DNA of 64,000 nt from Actinospica sp035552695 (GCF_035552695.1 NZ_DASZKT010000093.1:1-64000); one strand, 5' to 3'; shown: positions 7,901 to 17,162, counted from the stretch's first letter. Made by a program: numbers and translations. The notes: generated by a model from the letters alone, not told the origin.

Positions 7901-9244
7901 TTATCGCAGGTAGGCCAGGTCGGGAATGCGCTGCTGGTAGCCCTCGAACAGGCGGCGGGCGACGTTCACGGAGTCGACGAGCGGGTGCGTGGCCAGTGCG
8001 CGCACGGCCAGCGTCCGCGAACCGCCGGCGGCTGCGGCGATCACGTCGCGTTCCACCGCCTTGACCGCGCAGACCAGTCCAGCGGCGTGGCCGGTGAGTG
8101 GATCGGTGGCGAGCGGGCGCGGGCCGTTCGCGTCCACGTGGCAGGGTACTTCGACGATGGCGTCCGCGTCGAGTACGCCGAGCACGCCTCGGTTGCGCAC
8201 GTTAAGGATCAGGGTCGTGCGCTCGTCCCTCGCGATCGCGCGCATCAGGCTCAGCGCGACCTGCTCGTAGCCGCCGGACTGAAGGTCGCAGGAATCGCGC
8301 TCGCCGGCGTCGACCGCCTCGCGGTTCTCCGCCATGTACGTCTCCTCCCGCTCCAGCCGGGTCCGGTCCCACGCGGCGAACGCGGAACCGTCCAGGTCGG
8401 CGGCGAGCCGGTCGTAGAAGCCGCGCTGCTGGTCGAGCAGGAAGGCGCCGCGGGTCTTGGCGGCGGTGCGCGCGGCGCCGACCGTTTCGCGGTTGAAGTA
8501 GTAGTAATGCAGGTATTCGTTCGGGATCGCGCCGAGCGAGCGCAGCCAGTCGGTGCCGAAGAGACGCCCCTCCTCGAAGGAGGCCAGTGCTCTCTCGTCC
8601 TCGAACAGCCGGGGAAGCTGGTCGCGGCCGCCCACGTGCAGGCCGCGCAGCCAGCCGAGGTGGTTCAGGCCCGCGTAGTCGAGCCGTGCCTCGGACGGGT
8701 CGACGCCGAGGGCTCCGGCCACCCGGCGACCGAGACCGACAGGGGAGTCGCAGATGCCGATGACGCGGTCGCCGAGGTGGGCGGCCATCGCCTCGGTGAC
8801 CATCCCGGCGGGGTTGGTGAAGTTGATGACCCAGGCCTCCGGGGCCAGTTCGGCGACGCGGCGCGCGACCCGGGTCATCACCGGGATCGTGCGCAGGCCG
8901 TAGGAGATGCCGCCGGCGCCGACGGTCTCCTGGCCGAGCACGCCCTCGTCGAGGGCGACCCGCTCGTCGGTCGCCCGGCCCTCGAGGCCGCGCACGCGCA
9001 CGGCGCTGAAGACGAAGTCGGCCTTCGTGAGAGCGGTCTCCAGGTCCGTCGTGACGGTCACCTCTGGCGCGTCCGGTACGTCGGCCGCCTGCTCCTTGAG
9101 TACCCGAGCGATCGCGGCCAGCCGGCCTGCGTCGAGGTCGTGCAGCGTGACGTGCGTGACCCGGCCCTCGGCGTGGTCGTCGAGGAGTGCGCGGTAGACG
9201 AGCGGAACGCGGAATCCGCCTCCGCCGAGGATCGTGAGTCTCAT
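7901..9244 (-). CDS. GH4-family glycosidase (6-phospho-beta-glucosidase type)
   Basis: A 447-residue NAD- and metal-dependent glycosidase that cleaves a (phospho)glycoside through a redox-elimination mechanism known for GH4. The NAD-binding start is RLTILGGGGFRVP (residues 2-14). The metal-site cysteine lies in GICDSP (Cys165), where many relatives have CNVP; the conserved NH pair is at 194-195 (GLNHLGWL). The family tyrosine region follows near 240-270. ATG 9244 is chosen from the fold start and a GAAGAG box upstream; an earlier start at 9259 would add five residues. Its orientation is opposite to the kinase, but the pair makes biochemical sense for disaccharide phosphate use. CDSP instead of CNVP is common in actinobacterial members. 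Confidence 0.9.
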   Translation of the reverse strand: MRLTILGGGGFRVPLVYRALLDDHAEGRVTHVTLHDLDAGRLAAIARVLKEQAADVPDAPEVTVTTDLETALTKADFVFSAVRVRGLEGRATDERVALDEGVLGQETVGAGGISYGLRTIPVMTRVARRVAELAPEAWVINFTNPAGMVTEAMAAHLGDRVIGICDSPVGLGRRVAGALGVDPSEARLDYAGLNHLGWLRGLHVGGRDQLPRLFEDERALASFEEGRLFGTDWLRSLGAIPNEYLHYYYFNRETVGAARTAAKTRGAFLLDQQRGFYDRLAADLDGSAFAAWDRTRLEREETYMAENREAVDAGERDSCDLQSGGYEQVALSLMRAIARDERTTLILNVRNRGVLGVLDADAIVEVPCHVDANGPRPLATDPLTGHAAGLVCAVKAVERDVIAAAAGGSRTLAVRALATHPLVDSVNVARRLFEGYQQRIPDLAYLR

Positions 9245-9460
9245 GTCGCCACTCTTCAAACCTAGTCACAGTCGCGCGAACATATGAAGGAATCTTGTCA
9301 GAGTCGAACATCTTGCCGCAATCTCATGCGCTGCGCGGCTGAGGGCTGTTGCGCGGCTGACGGCTAGAGCGAGCGAGAATGGGGATGAGGCACTGCGGAC
9401 TAGATCAAGGAACCCGCGGAACTCGTCGGGAGCTCGCCGGAACTCTGGAGGACGAAGAGC

Positions 9461-10324
9461 ATGGCTGCACGTGTCGCCGTCACGGGATCGAGCGGGAAGC
9501 TCGGCCGCGCGGTCGTCGGGGAACTGCTCGACCACGGTTGGGAGGTCATCGCGCTCGACCGGACGCCGCCGAGCGAGCAGGTCTGCCCGTTCACCCGGGT
9601 CGATCTGACGGACTACGGCCAGACGATCGAGGCCTTCACCGCGATCGACGACCGGCATCACGGCGTCGACGCGGTCGTGCACCTGGCCGCGATCCCGGCG
9701 CCCGGGCTGCTGACGAACTCGGCGACCTTCGCGAACAACATCACCTCCTCGTTCAACGTCTTCGCCGCGGCCCGGGCCGCCGGGATCCGCAACCTCGTGT
9801 GGGCGTCGAGCGAGACGGTGCTCGGGCTGCCGTTCGACACGCCGCCGCCGTATCTCCCCGTGGACGAGGAGTACCCGGCCCGGCCGGAGAGCGCTTACTC
9901 GCTGGTCAAGCACCTCGAGGAGACGCTGGCCGCGCAGTACGCGCGCTGGGAGCCGGAGATGAAGCTGGTCGGGCTGCGGTTCTCCAACGTGATGAACGTC
10001 GAGGACTACGCCGCGTTCCCGGGCTTCGAGGCCGATCCGACGCTGCGGAAGTGGAATCTGTGGTCGTACATCGACGCCCGGGACGCGGCCCAGGCCGTGC
10101 GCCTCGGCCTCGAGTACGAGACGCCGGGCGTCGAGGTGTTCATCATCGCCAGCCCGGACACGGTCATGAGCACGCCGACGAGCGCGTTGGCGGCGCGGGT
10201 CTTCCCCGACGTCGAGTTCAAGCGGCCGGTCGGCGAGCACGAGACGCTGCTGTCGATCGAGAAGGCGCGCCGCCTGCTGGGGTACAAGCCGCAGCACACC
10301 TGGCGGAACCACGCGCAGGCCTGA
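9461..10324 (+). CDS. NAD(P)-dependent epimerase/dehydratase-type SDR
   Basis: A 287-residue extended short-chain dehydrogenase. The cofactor motif VTGSSGKLGRAV is at 7-18, with Asp33 (ALDRT) suggesting NAD preference; the catalytic Ser116/117, Tyr146 and Lys150 (YSLVK) are in place. The middle part ends with GLRFSNVMN. The length and the short C-terminus resemble uronate dehydrogenase or simple nucleoside-sugar epimerases, but the substrate is not determinable. A GGAGGA box lies about 11 bases before ATG 9461. Upstream 9245-9460 holds no gene and separates it from the divergent GH4 gene, so a bidirectional promoter is likely. Confidence 0.85.
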   Translation: MAARVAVTGSSGKLGRAVVGELLDHGWEVIALDRTPPSEQVCPFTRVDLTDYGQTIEAFTAIDDRHHGVDAVVHLAAIPAPGLLTNSATFANNITSSFNVFAAARAAGIRNLVWASSETVLGLPFDTPPPYLPVDEEYPARPESAYSLVKHLEETLAAQYARWEPEMKLVGLRFSNVMNVEDYAAFPGFEADPTLRKWNLWSYIDARDAAQAVRLGLEYETPGVEVFIIASPDTVMSTPTSALAARVFPDVEFKRPVGEHETLLSIEKARRLLGYKPQHTWRNHAQA

Positions 10325-10353
10325 GGGTTCGCCGGCCGCTGGCTGCTAGCGGT

Positions 10354-11937
10354 TCAGCGTGCTCGGCACTTGCGGGCGAGGACGTACCAGGCGGCGGCCA
10401 GGAAGAGCAGGGCGAAGCCGCCGAGCCATGCCCAGCCCTCCGTCGCGGAGCCGGTGAAGGTGTTGCCGTACGAGGCGAGCAGCGGCGGGCCGAGCGGGGA
10501 GGTGCCGTGCGCCCACAGGGCGTCGAGGCCGATCCCGCGGCCCAGCGCCTCGTAGGCCCAGCGGTTCGTCATCGCCCAGCTGATCGCGGACCCGACGACG
10601 CCCATCTGCGGCACGGGCACGAACGCGCCGGAGAACAGCACCTGCGGGAAGCACAGCAGCGGGAGCATCAACGTGGCCTGACTCGGCTCGGAGACGGCCG
10701 CGGAGGCGAGCAGGCCCAGGGTGAGCGCGGCGGCCGAGGCGAGCACCGTCGTCAGGAATAAGGATCCGTAGACGCTCGCGGACGCCGCCGGGAGACGGTC
10801 CGTGGCCCGCAGCACCGCCAGCAGCAGGGCGTCGGCGGCGGCCAGTACCGGCAGCAGGAGGGCGATCTTCGAGGCCAGATACGGTCCGAGGCGCAGCACG
10901 GTACGCCGTTCCCGGCGCACGATCGCCAGCTCGGCGCAGATCTGCAGCAGCCCGTAGGTCAGCCCGAAGAAGAACCCGCCGAACGCGATCCAGAACATGA
11001 TCATCGCCGAGCTGCCCGGATTGTCGTTCGCGGGGTCGAAGGCGTGCGGGCGGAAGAGCATCGCGAACATCGCGGCGATCATGACCGGCGAGCCGACGAC
11101 GACCGCGGCGGACAGCCGGTTGCGGGTCAGGATCGCCGCGGAGCGCTGGGTCAGCAGCCACCATTGCCGGAGCGCGCCGGGCGCTTCGGATCCGGGCCGC
11201 GCGGCGGGCGCGGCCTCGGCGGCGCTCGCGGGCGGCAGGGAGGGCGCGGACGGCACGTCGGCGGGGTCGATGCCGTAGACCTCTTCGATACTCGCGACCT
11301 CGAACGCCGCCGCAAGTCTCCCTGGCTCGCCGCGGTAGAGCAGCTTGCCGGCGGCGAGGAACGCGACCGCGTCGGCGTGCGCGAGGTCGGCCGGATTGTG
11401 CGTGGTCAGCACGACGGTCGTGCCGCCGCGGGCCAGCTCACACAGCAGCGCCATCAGCCGAGCGCCCGCCGCGGGATCGAGCCCTGATGTCGGCTCGTCG
11501 AGGAACAGCGCGCGTGGCTGGGTCAGCAATTCGACGGCGATGCTCGCGCGCTTACGTTCGCCGCCGGACAACGAACCGACCCGCCGGTCGGCCAGCGCCT
11601 CGAGTCCGAGCGCGGCCAGCACCCGGGCGACGGCCGCCGTCACCTGCTCCCGCGTGGAATTCCGCGGAAGTCTCAGCCGCGCCGCGTATATCAGGGTCCT
11701 GGAGAGGGCAAGATCAAGGTGGACGATGTCGTCCTGCGGCACGAAGCCGATGCTGCCGGCCGGGTGCCCGGCCGCCAGTTCGCCGAGCAGGGTGGTCTTT
11801 CCGGCCCCGCTCGGTCCGGCGATCGCGAGCACCGCGCCCGGCGGCACGTCGACGTCCACGCCGTGCAGCAAGGTCCGACCGTCGGACCGTCGCGCGACCA
11901 GTCCGCGCGCCTCGATTCGCAGGCCCAGTGCGCCCAT
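10354..11937 (-). CDS. ABCG-type ABC transporter, fused ATPase and ABC-2 permease
   Basis: A 527-residue half-transporter with the ATPase first and the membrane part second. Walker A is GPSGAGKTT (41-49), signature LSGGERKR (123-130), Walker B ALFLDEPTSGLD (143-154), then the switch His (TTHNP). Residues about 275-525 hold six membrane helices of ABC-2 type. This order (White/ABCG-like) is used by exporters in actinomycetes and usually works as a dimer. The substrate is unknown. ATG 11937 has GGTGGG about 10 bases upstream; GTG 11979 would add 14 residues. It ends 30 bases from the convergent SDR gene and is transcribed away from the aminotransferase that follows. Confidence 0.88.
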   Translation of the reverse strand: MGALGLRIEARGLVARRSDGRTLLHGVDVDVPPGAVLAIAGPSGAGKTTLLGELAAGHPAGSIGFVPQDDIVHLDLALSRTLIYAARLRLPRNSTREQVTAAVARVLAALGLEALADRRVGSLSGGERKRASIAVELLTQPRALFLDEPTSGLDPAAGARLMALLCELARGGTTVVLTTHNPADLAHADAVAFLAAGKLLYRGEPGRLAAAFEVASIEEVYGIDPADVPSAPSLPPASAAEAAPAARPGSEAPGALRQWWLLTQRSAAILTRNRLSAAVVVGSPVMIAAMFAMLFRPHAFDPANDNPGSSAMIMFWIAFGGFFFGLTYGLLQICAELAIVRRERRTVLRLGPYLASKIALLLPVLAAADALLLAVLRATDRLPAASASVYGSLFLTTVLASAAALTLGLLASAAVSEPSQATLMLPLLCFPQVLFSGAFVPVPQMGVVGSAISWAMTNRWAYEALGRGIGLDALWAHGTSPLGPPLLASYGNTFTGSATEGWAWLGGFALLFLAAAWYVLARKCRAR

Positions 11938-12027
11938 ACCGGCGCCACCCACCTTTCGTACTCTGACAAACCAGCTCACACTATAGGCAAGAGGCGATTC
12001 CGCGTGAAGATCGGCGGGAGCTCCCGT

Positions 12028-13464
12028 ATGGGCAGTGGCACGGAGAAATCAACAGGCTACGGACTACGTTCGACCCCCGAGCGCTTCGCCCGGCTGCGCG
12101 CCGACGAGTACGCGTATCTCGACGATCAGGGGCACATCTACCTCGACTACACCGGCGCCGGCCTGCCCGCCCGCTCCCAGCTCGTCGCGCACCAGGACCG
12201 GATCACCGCGGGCTGCTACGGGAATCCGCACTCTGAGAACCCGACCTCGTCGGCGTCCACGGAGCTGGTCGAGAGCACCCGGGCCCGGGTGCTCGAGCAC
12301 CTCGGCGCCGATCCGGCCGAGTACGCGGTCATCTTCACCCCGAACGCCACCGGCGCCTGCCGTCTGGTCGGCGAGGCCTTCCCGTTCCGCCGCGGCGGCC
12401 GCCTCGTGCTGCCGCTGGACAACCACAACTCGGTCAACGGGCTGCGCGAGTTCGCCAGGGCCCGCGGCGCCGACGTCGTGTACGTGCCCTTCGACACCCC
12501 GGACCTGCGGATCGGCGCCGACGCGCTGGCCTCGGCGCTGGCCGGGAAGCGGGCGGGCCGCGCCGGGCTGCTCGCGTATCCGGCGCAGAGCAATTTCACC
12601 GGCGTCCGGCACTCGCTCGACTGGATCGACCTGGCGCACGAGCGGGGTTACGCGGTGCTGCTCGACGCCGCAGCGTTCCTGCCGACCGAGACGCTCGACC
12701 TGCGGCGGGTGAAGGCCGACTTCGTCACCGCCAGCTGGTACAAGGTCTTCGGCTACCCGACCGGCGTCGGCTGCCTGATAGCACGCCGGGAAGCGCTCTC
12801 CCGGCTGCGCCGGCCGTGGTTCTCCGGTGGCACGATCCACGTGGTCAGCGCGCAGGGCGGCTGGCACCAGATGGCCGAGGACGAATCAGCCTTCGAGGAC
12901 GGCACGCTCAACTTCCTGTCCATCCCGGACGTCGCCACCGGCCTCGACCACATCGCCTCCGTCGGCCTGTCCGCCGTCGCCGCGCACGTCGCGGGCCTGA
13001 CCGGTCGCCTGCTCGACGGGCTGCGCGGGCTGAGGCACGCGAACGGCGCGCCACTGGTCCGGGTCTACGGGCCCGAAGACACCGACCGCCGCGGCGGAAC
13101 CGTCGCGCTCAACGTCCTCGACCCCGCCGGCCGCGTCGTCGACGAACGCGCCGTCGGCCGCGACTCCGCCGCCCGCGGCATATCGCTGCGCACCGGCTGC
13201 TTCTGCAACCCCGGCGCCGGCGAGGAGGCCTTCAAGATCTCCCGCCGCCTGCTCCGCGGCTCTACCGGCAAGATGGGCGGAGCAACCCTCGACGACTACC
13301 TCGCCGCCCTCGGCATGCCCTCCGGCGGCGCGGTACGCGTCTCCCTCGGCATCGCCTCCTCACCCGAGGACCTCGACGGCTTCCTCGCCTTCATCGAGGG
13401 CGAGTACCGCAACCGCCCCGCCGAAGCCTCCGCGACTTCTCTCGCGCCGAGGCTGCGCTGCTAG
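12028..13464 (+). CDS. class V aminotransferase resembling the Moco-sulfurase cysteine desulfurase domain
   Basis: A 478-residue PLP enzyme. The pyridine-binding Asp213 (LLDAAAFLPT) and Schiff-base Lys239 (TASWYKVFGYPTGVG) match the molybdenum-cofactor sulfurase version of the fold. Residues 388-396 read RTGCFCNPG, the double-cysteine motif that carries the persulfide in Moco sulfurases (Cys391, Cys393). The usual C-terminal MOSC domain is absent, so it is a stand-alone desulfurase-like protein; sulfur transfer to a small molecule or protein is inferred. GGCGGGAG seven bases upstream supports ATG 12028. No molybdoenzyme gene is adjacent. Isopenicillin-N-epimerase-like activity is a less favoured alternative. 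Confidence 0.85.
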   Translation: MGSGTEKSTGYGLRSTPERFARLRADEYAYLDDQGHIYLDYTGAGLPARSQLVAHQDRITAGCYGNPHSENPTSSASTELVESTRARVLEHLGADPAEYAVIFTPNATGACRLVGEAFPFRRGGRLVLPLDNHNSVNGLREFARARGADVVYVPFDTPDLRIGADALASALAGKRAGRAGLLAYPAQSNFTGVRHSLDWIDLAHERGYAVLLDAAAFLPTETLDLRRVKADFVTASWYKVFGYPTGVGCLIARREALSRLRRPWFSGGTIHVVSAQGGWHQMAEDESAFEDGTLNFLSIPDVATGLDHIASVGLSAVAAHVAGLTGRLLDGLRGLRHANGAPLVRVYGPEDTDRRGGTVALNVLDPAGRVVDERAVGRDSAARGISLRTGCFCNPGAGEEAFKISRRLLRGSTGKMGGATLDDYLAALGMPSGGAVRVSLGIASSPEDLDGFLAFIEGEYRNRPAEASATSLAPRLRC

Positions 13465-13495
13465 GGGCGAGCACCAGGGGGGACCGCCACGTGTA

Positions 13496-13560
13496 TACGT
13501 CAGATGACGGATGCGACGTACATGAAACGGTCCTTAACATCCTCCTCATGCAGGTACGTC
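13496..13560. promoter_or_regulatory. cluster of TACGTC / GACGTA half-sites upstream of hydrolase gene
   Basis: TACGTC at 13496-13501, its inverse GACGTA at 13515-13520 and TACGTC again at 13555-13560 lie in the short gap before the Tat-exported hydrolase. They could be a regulator's half-sites; no cognate regulator is adjacent. Confidence 0.25.
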
Positions 13561-13586
13561 ACAGGTGCCGGACATAAGGAGCCCCC

Positions 13587-14426
13587 ATGAGTACAGATGT
13601 TTCCCGCCGTCGGGTACTGACGGCGGGTGCGGCGCTGGCTGGGTCGGCGGCGCTCGTCGCCAGTCCGTTGGAAACGGCCGCCGCGTCCGCGGACTCGAGC
13701 GGCGGTGGGAAGACGAAGCCGACGATCGTGCTGGTGCACGGTGGCTACGCGGATTCGTCGTGCTGGAACGGAACCATCGCTGAGCTGCAGTGCAAGGGCT
13801 ACACCACGATCTGCGGGTCGAACCCGCTGCGGGGTATCCCCACCGACGCCCCCTACATCGGGAGCCTGCTGGACTCCATCGACGGGCCGGTCGTACTGGT
13901 CGCACACTCCATGGGCGGAACCGTCATCACCAACGCCGCTGCCGGAAAGGCCAACGTCAAGGCCCTGGTCTACATCGCCGCGTTCGTGCCCGATGTCGGC
14001 GAGACGCAGGGGGAGCTGATCACCAAGTTCCCGGGCAGCGAAGTCGCGGCCGTGAGCGTGCCGGTCCCCTACACCAAGCCCGACGGCACTACCGGAACCG
14101 ACCTCTACCTGAGCCAGGACGGCCACGCGGCCTTCGCCGCCGACGTGCCCACGGCGACGTTCCGACTCATGCAGGCCACTCAGCGGCCGTTCGACGCGGA
14201 CTCCTTCGTCTACCCGACCACGGCCGCCGCCTGGAAGACGATCCCGGCCTGGGGGCTGGTCGCCGGCCGGGACAAGGCGATCCCGCCGGCGTGCGAACGA
14301 TGGATGTACCAGCGTGCGAACGCCCGCGAGATCGTCGAAGTGCCGACTTCGTCCCACGTCGCGATGATCAGCCACCCGATGATCGTCGCCGAACTCATCG
14401 AAGCGGCTGCCGAGGCGACCAGCTGA
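13587..14426 (+). CDS. Tat-exported alpha/beta hydrolase
   Basis: A 279-residue alpha/beta hydrolase. The N-terminus SRRRVLTAGAALAGSAALVA is a twin-arginine export signal, so the enzyme should act outside the membrane. The oxyanion motif is LVHGGYADSSCW (49-60), the nucleophile elbow AHSMGG (Ser108), and the probable acid and base are Asp229 (GRDKAIP) and His257 (SSHVAM). It looks like the small haloperoxidase/esterase-like group common in actinomycetes (pyrethroid-hydrolase EstB-like names appear in annotation). AAGGAG lies six bases before ATG 13587. The next gene follows after 33 bases in the same direction but seems functionally unrelated. Confidence 0.9.
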   Translation: MSTDVSRRRVLTAGAALAGSAALVASPLETAAASADSSGGGKTKPTIVLVHGGYADSSCWNGTIAELQCKGYTTICGSNPLRGIPTDAPYIGSLLDSIDGPVVLVAHSMGGTVITNAAAGKANVKALVYIAAFVPDVGETQGELITKFPGSEVAAVSVPVPYTKPDGTTGTDLYLSQDGHAAFAADVPTATFRLMQATQRPFDADSFVYPTTAAAWKTIPAWGLVAGRDKAIPPACERWMYQRANAREIVEVPTSSHVAMISHPMIVAELIEAAAEATS

Positions 14427-14459
14427 CGCGGGTACGCCGCCGAACCGTACGATGCGTGT

Positions 14460-15239
14460 ATGAATTCTGCGAAGGCGCGGGCGACGTTGTTCGGGGCGGC
14501 GGCGGGGGAGTACGACCGATACCGGGTAGGAGTGCCGGACGACGTGGTCGACCGGCTGCTGCCCACTGGCGCCGAGGCGGTGTTGGACCTCGGCGCCGGC
14601 ACGGGGGCGATGACGCGGCGGCTGGTCGGCCGCGTGGAGCGGGTGTACGCGGTTGACCCGGACCCCCGGATGCTCTCCGTGCTCGCGGAGAGCTGCCCGG
14701 GAGTCGAGGCGCGGGAGGGGACGGCGGAGCGCGTGCCGCTGTCGGACGCGTCGGTGGACGCGGTGATCGTCGCCTCGGCGTGGCACTGGATGGACCCGGA
14801 CGCGGCGATTCCGGAGCTCGCCAGGGTCCTGCGACCCGGGGGGAAGCTGATCATCGTGTGGAACCGGCGGGACCGTTCCGTGCCCTGGGTCGCCGACCTC
14901 GAGGGCGCGCGTATGCGGGTGACCGGCGGGGACGACTACGTCGAACAGCGCATCCGGCATTACCTCGACGACCCGTGGCTGCCGGAGAGCGCACTCTTCG
15001 ACCGTGTCGAGATCGAGGACCTCGGCTGGAACGCGTCGATGACCAGGGAGGACGTGGCGCGGATGCTGACCACGTACGGCGCCTACATCTCGGCGCCCGA
15101 GGACCGCAAGCTCGAGATGCTCAAGCAATTGATCGAGCACGTGAACGGCGACGAGCGCATCACCCCGTCGGAGGACGGAGATGATGCGCTCGTGGACGTG
15201 CCTATGGTCTGTCACATGTGGCGCGCGGCAAGGAACTAA
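14460..15239 (+). CDS. class I SAM-dependent methyltransferase
   Basis: A 259-residue methyltransferase of the UbiE/Methyltransf_11 type. Motif I is VLDLGAGTGAMTRRL (41-55), the acidic residue after strand 2 is in YAVDPDPRML, and motif IV reads VDAVIVASAWHWMDP. The sequence ASAWHWMDP is typical of trans-aconitate-like and related small-molecule methyltransferases. The substrate is unknown. It converges on the NitT/TauT operon, with a hairpin shared across both stop codons. Confidence 0.88.
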   Translation: MNSAKARATLFGAAAGEYDRYRVGVPDDVVDRLLPTGAEAVLDLGAGTGAMTRRLVGRVERVYAVDPDPRMLSVLAESCPGVEAREGTAERVPLSDASVDAVIVASAWHWMDPDAAIPELARVLRPGGKLIIVWNRRDRSVPWVADLEGARMRVTGGDDYVEQRIRHYLDDPWLPESALFDRVEIEDLGWNASMTREDVARMLTTYGAYISAPEDRKLEMLKQLIEHVNGDERITPSEDGDDALVDVPMVCHMWRAARN

Positions 15240-15256
15240 CTGAGACCGCCTCAGTT
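15238..15256. terminator. bidirectional hairpin between convergent genes
   Basis: AACTGAG (15238-15244), a 5-base loop and CTCAGTT (15250-15256) form a perfect 7-bp stem that covers the methyltransferase stop and abuts the stop of the opposite gene. No long U-run follows on either strand. Confidence 0.55.
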
Positions 15257-16312
15257 GCTCGCGGACGCGGCTGCCTGGACGAGCGAGTCGGTGTAGGTCT
15301 GGGACAGGTCCACGTTGTGGCCTTCGACGTTCGGGTCGAAGGAGGAGAGCACCCGGTCCACGCTCTGCGGGCCGTCCGCGGGCATCAGGCCGGTCGGGCT
15401 GAACATGCCGATCTCGTTCGCCAGTGACTGCTCGTACGCGGTCTTGCCCGCCGAGCCGTAGTTCGCGGCCGGGACCACGGCGGCGATCTGCGCAGCCGAG
15501 TGCGTCTGGATGTAGTTCAGCGCCTCGACCAGCGCGTTCACCATCTTCTGCACGGCCGGCTTGTTGCTCTGCACGTATGAGGTCTCGAACGAGAGCGCGG
15601 TGCCGGGGTACGGGCCGCCGAGCGCGGCCTCGGTGCCGCTGACCGAGCGCATGTCCACGATGATCTTCGCGGCCTTCTTCGCGAGCAGCGTGGAGACCGT
15701 CGGCTCGGTGCTCACGCCGACGTCCACCTCGTCGTTCTGCATCGCGGCGACGAACGTGGAGCCGGCGCCGATGTTCACCGGGTGCAGCTGGTTGACGGGC
15801 ACGCCGTTGTGCACGGCCAGGTAGTCGGCGACGAACTGGGTCGAGCTGCCGAGGCCGGTGATGCCGAGCTTCTTGCCGGACTCCTGGGCGGGCGAGGTGA
15901 TCGAGGCGGCCTCGTCGGTGCGCACCAGCTCGACCATGCCAGGGGCCTGGTTCAGCTGGATCACCGACTCGGTCGAGACGCCCTTGGCCCGCAGGTCGAT
16001 GTTGTGGTCGTAGAAACCGATCACGCCGTCGACCTGGTGGGCGAGCATGTCCTGCCAGTTCTGGTTGCCGTTCACGGTGCTGACGACCTTCACCGTGACG
16101 CCCTGCTTCTTGAAGTACCCGAGCTGCTGGGCGAGGACCAGCGACAGGTACGTCTGGTTGGTCGCGTTAGATACGGCGACGGTGATCGTCACCGGATCGG
16201 AGGTGGAGGCGGCGTTCGACTGAGGGCTCGAACTGCTGGAGCAGCCGGCGGCGGTCAGGGCGGTCGCGGCGAGTACGGATATCGTCAGGTTTCTTACACT
16301 TCTGCGGTGCAT
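15251..16312 (-). CDS. ABC transporter substrate-binding lipoprotein, NitT/TauT type
   Basis: A 353-residue lipoprotein that delivers a small substrate to the permease encoded just upstream. The signal peptide ends in the lipobox LTAAGC (Cys24), followed by a Ser-rich tether. The body (TITVAVSNATNQTYLSLVLA and KKQGVTVKVV) is the NMT1/SsuA-like two-domain fold used for sulfonates, nitrate, taurine and thiamine precursors. It is the third gene of an ATPase-permease-binding protein operon on the minus strand. Nothing in the locus identifies the ligand; unlike the second such operon in this window, no cysteine leader peptide or oxygenase is attached, so a non-sulfur ligand is possible. Confidence 0.9.
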   Translation of the reverse strand: MHRRSVRNLTISVLAATALTAAGCSSSSSPQSNAASTSDPVTITVAVSNATNQTYLSLVLAQQLGYFKKQGVTVKVVSTVNGNQNWQDMLAHQVDGVIGFYDHNIDLRAKGVSTESVIQLNQAPGMVELVRTDEAASITSPAQESGKKLGITGLGSSTQFVADYLAVHNGVPVNQLHPVNIGAGSTFVAAMQNDEVDVGVSTEPTVSTLLAKKAAKIIVDMRSVSGTEAALGGPYPGTALSFETSYVQSNKPAVQKMVNALVEALNYIQTHSAAQIAAVVPAANYGSAGKTAYEQSLANEIGMFSPTGLMPADGPQSVDRVLSSFDPNVEGHNVDLSQTYTDSLVQAAASASN

Positions 16313-16349
16313 CGGTGGGCTCCGATTTTCTCGACAGGTGGTGGGTTCG

Positions 16350-17156
16350 TCAGGTGGCGGGTGCGGGAGACGGCCGGCCGCGCGGCTTCCACCGCAGCAG
16401 CCGCCGCTCCAAGAGCGTGATCAGGCCCTCCGCGACCGCGGCGAGCAGCGTGGTGACGACGAGCCCCGCGTACACGCCGTCCGGGTCGAAGTTGCCCTGG
16501 GACTGCTGGATGAGCAGGCCCAGCCCCTGGGTGGCGCCGAGGATCTCCCCGACCACGGCGCCGGTGATGGCCAGCCCGAAGGCGACGCGCAGGCTGGCGA
16601 TGATCCAGCTGAACGCGGAGGGCAGCACGACGTTCAGCAGCACCGAGGCGCGGCCCGCGCCGAGGATCTTCGCGTTGGCGATCAGCCCGGCGTCGACGTC
16701 GCGCGCGCCCTGGAAGGCGTTGAAGAACACGGTGAAGAACACCAGTACGACGGCGAGCGCGATCTTCGAGCCCATGCCGAGGCCGAACCAGATGATGAAC
16801 ACCGAGCCGAGCACGATGCGCGGCACCGAGTTCAGGGTGCCGATATAGACGTTGAAGATGCGGGCGAGCAGCGGGATCCGGCCGAGCACCATGCCCAGCA
16901 GCACGCCGAGCACCACGCCGATGCCGAAGCCGATCAGCGTCTCCTGCAGGGTCACCCAGGCCTGCTGCCAGAGCGGGCCCTGCACCGTGCCGCGGCGGAT
17001 CCACTCGTAGAGCTCGCGGAACGTGCCGGTGGGCGAGCCGAAGAAGAACTCGCTGATGCTCTTGGTGTCCACCGCGAGCTGCCAGGCGCCGAGCAGCGCG
17101 ACGAGGATCGCGATCTGGATGACCGGGACCATGGAACGGCGAAGCAGAGTACGCAT
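16350..17156 (-). CDS. ABC transporter permease, SsuC/TauC type
   Basis: A 268-residue membrane protein with about six helices and the EAA loop typical of binding-protein-dependent importers (DVDAGLIANAKILGAGRASVLLNVVLPSAF, normally EAAxxxGAsxxxxxxxVxLP). It forms the channel for the ligand bound by the downstream lipoprotein. It starts 6 bases after the ATPase stop and ends 37 bases before the binding-protein start, so all three are one operon. Confidence 0.92.
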   Translation of the reverse strand: MRTLLRRSMVPVIQIAILVALLGAWQLAVDTKSISEFFFGSPTGTFRELYEWIRRGTVQGPLWQQAWVTLQETLIGFGIGVVLGVLLGMVLGRIPLLARIFNVYIGTLNSVPRIVLGSVFIIWFGLGMGSKIALAVVLVFFTVFFNAFQGARDVDAGLIANAKILGAGRASVLLNVVLPSAFSWIIASLRVAFGLAITGAVVGEILGATQGLGLLIQQSQGNFDPDGVYAGLVVTTLLAAVAEGLITLLERRLLRWKPRGRPSPAPAT

Positions 17157-17162
17157 GTCAGA

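Noticed and set aside
13587..15239. hydrolase and methyltransferase, with the nearby FAD monooxygenase types, considered as part of a biosynthetic cluster
   Set aside because: No core synthase (PKS, NRPS, terpene cyclase or RiPP precursor) is present, and neighbours are unrelated.
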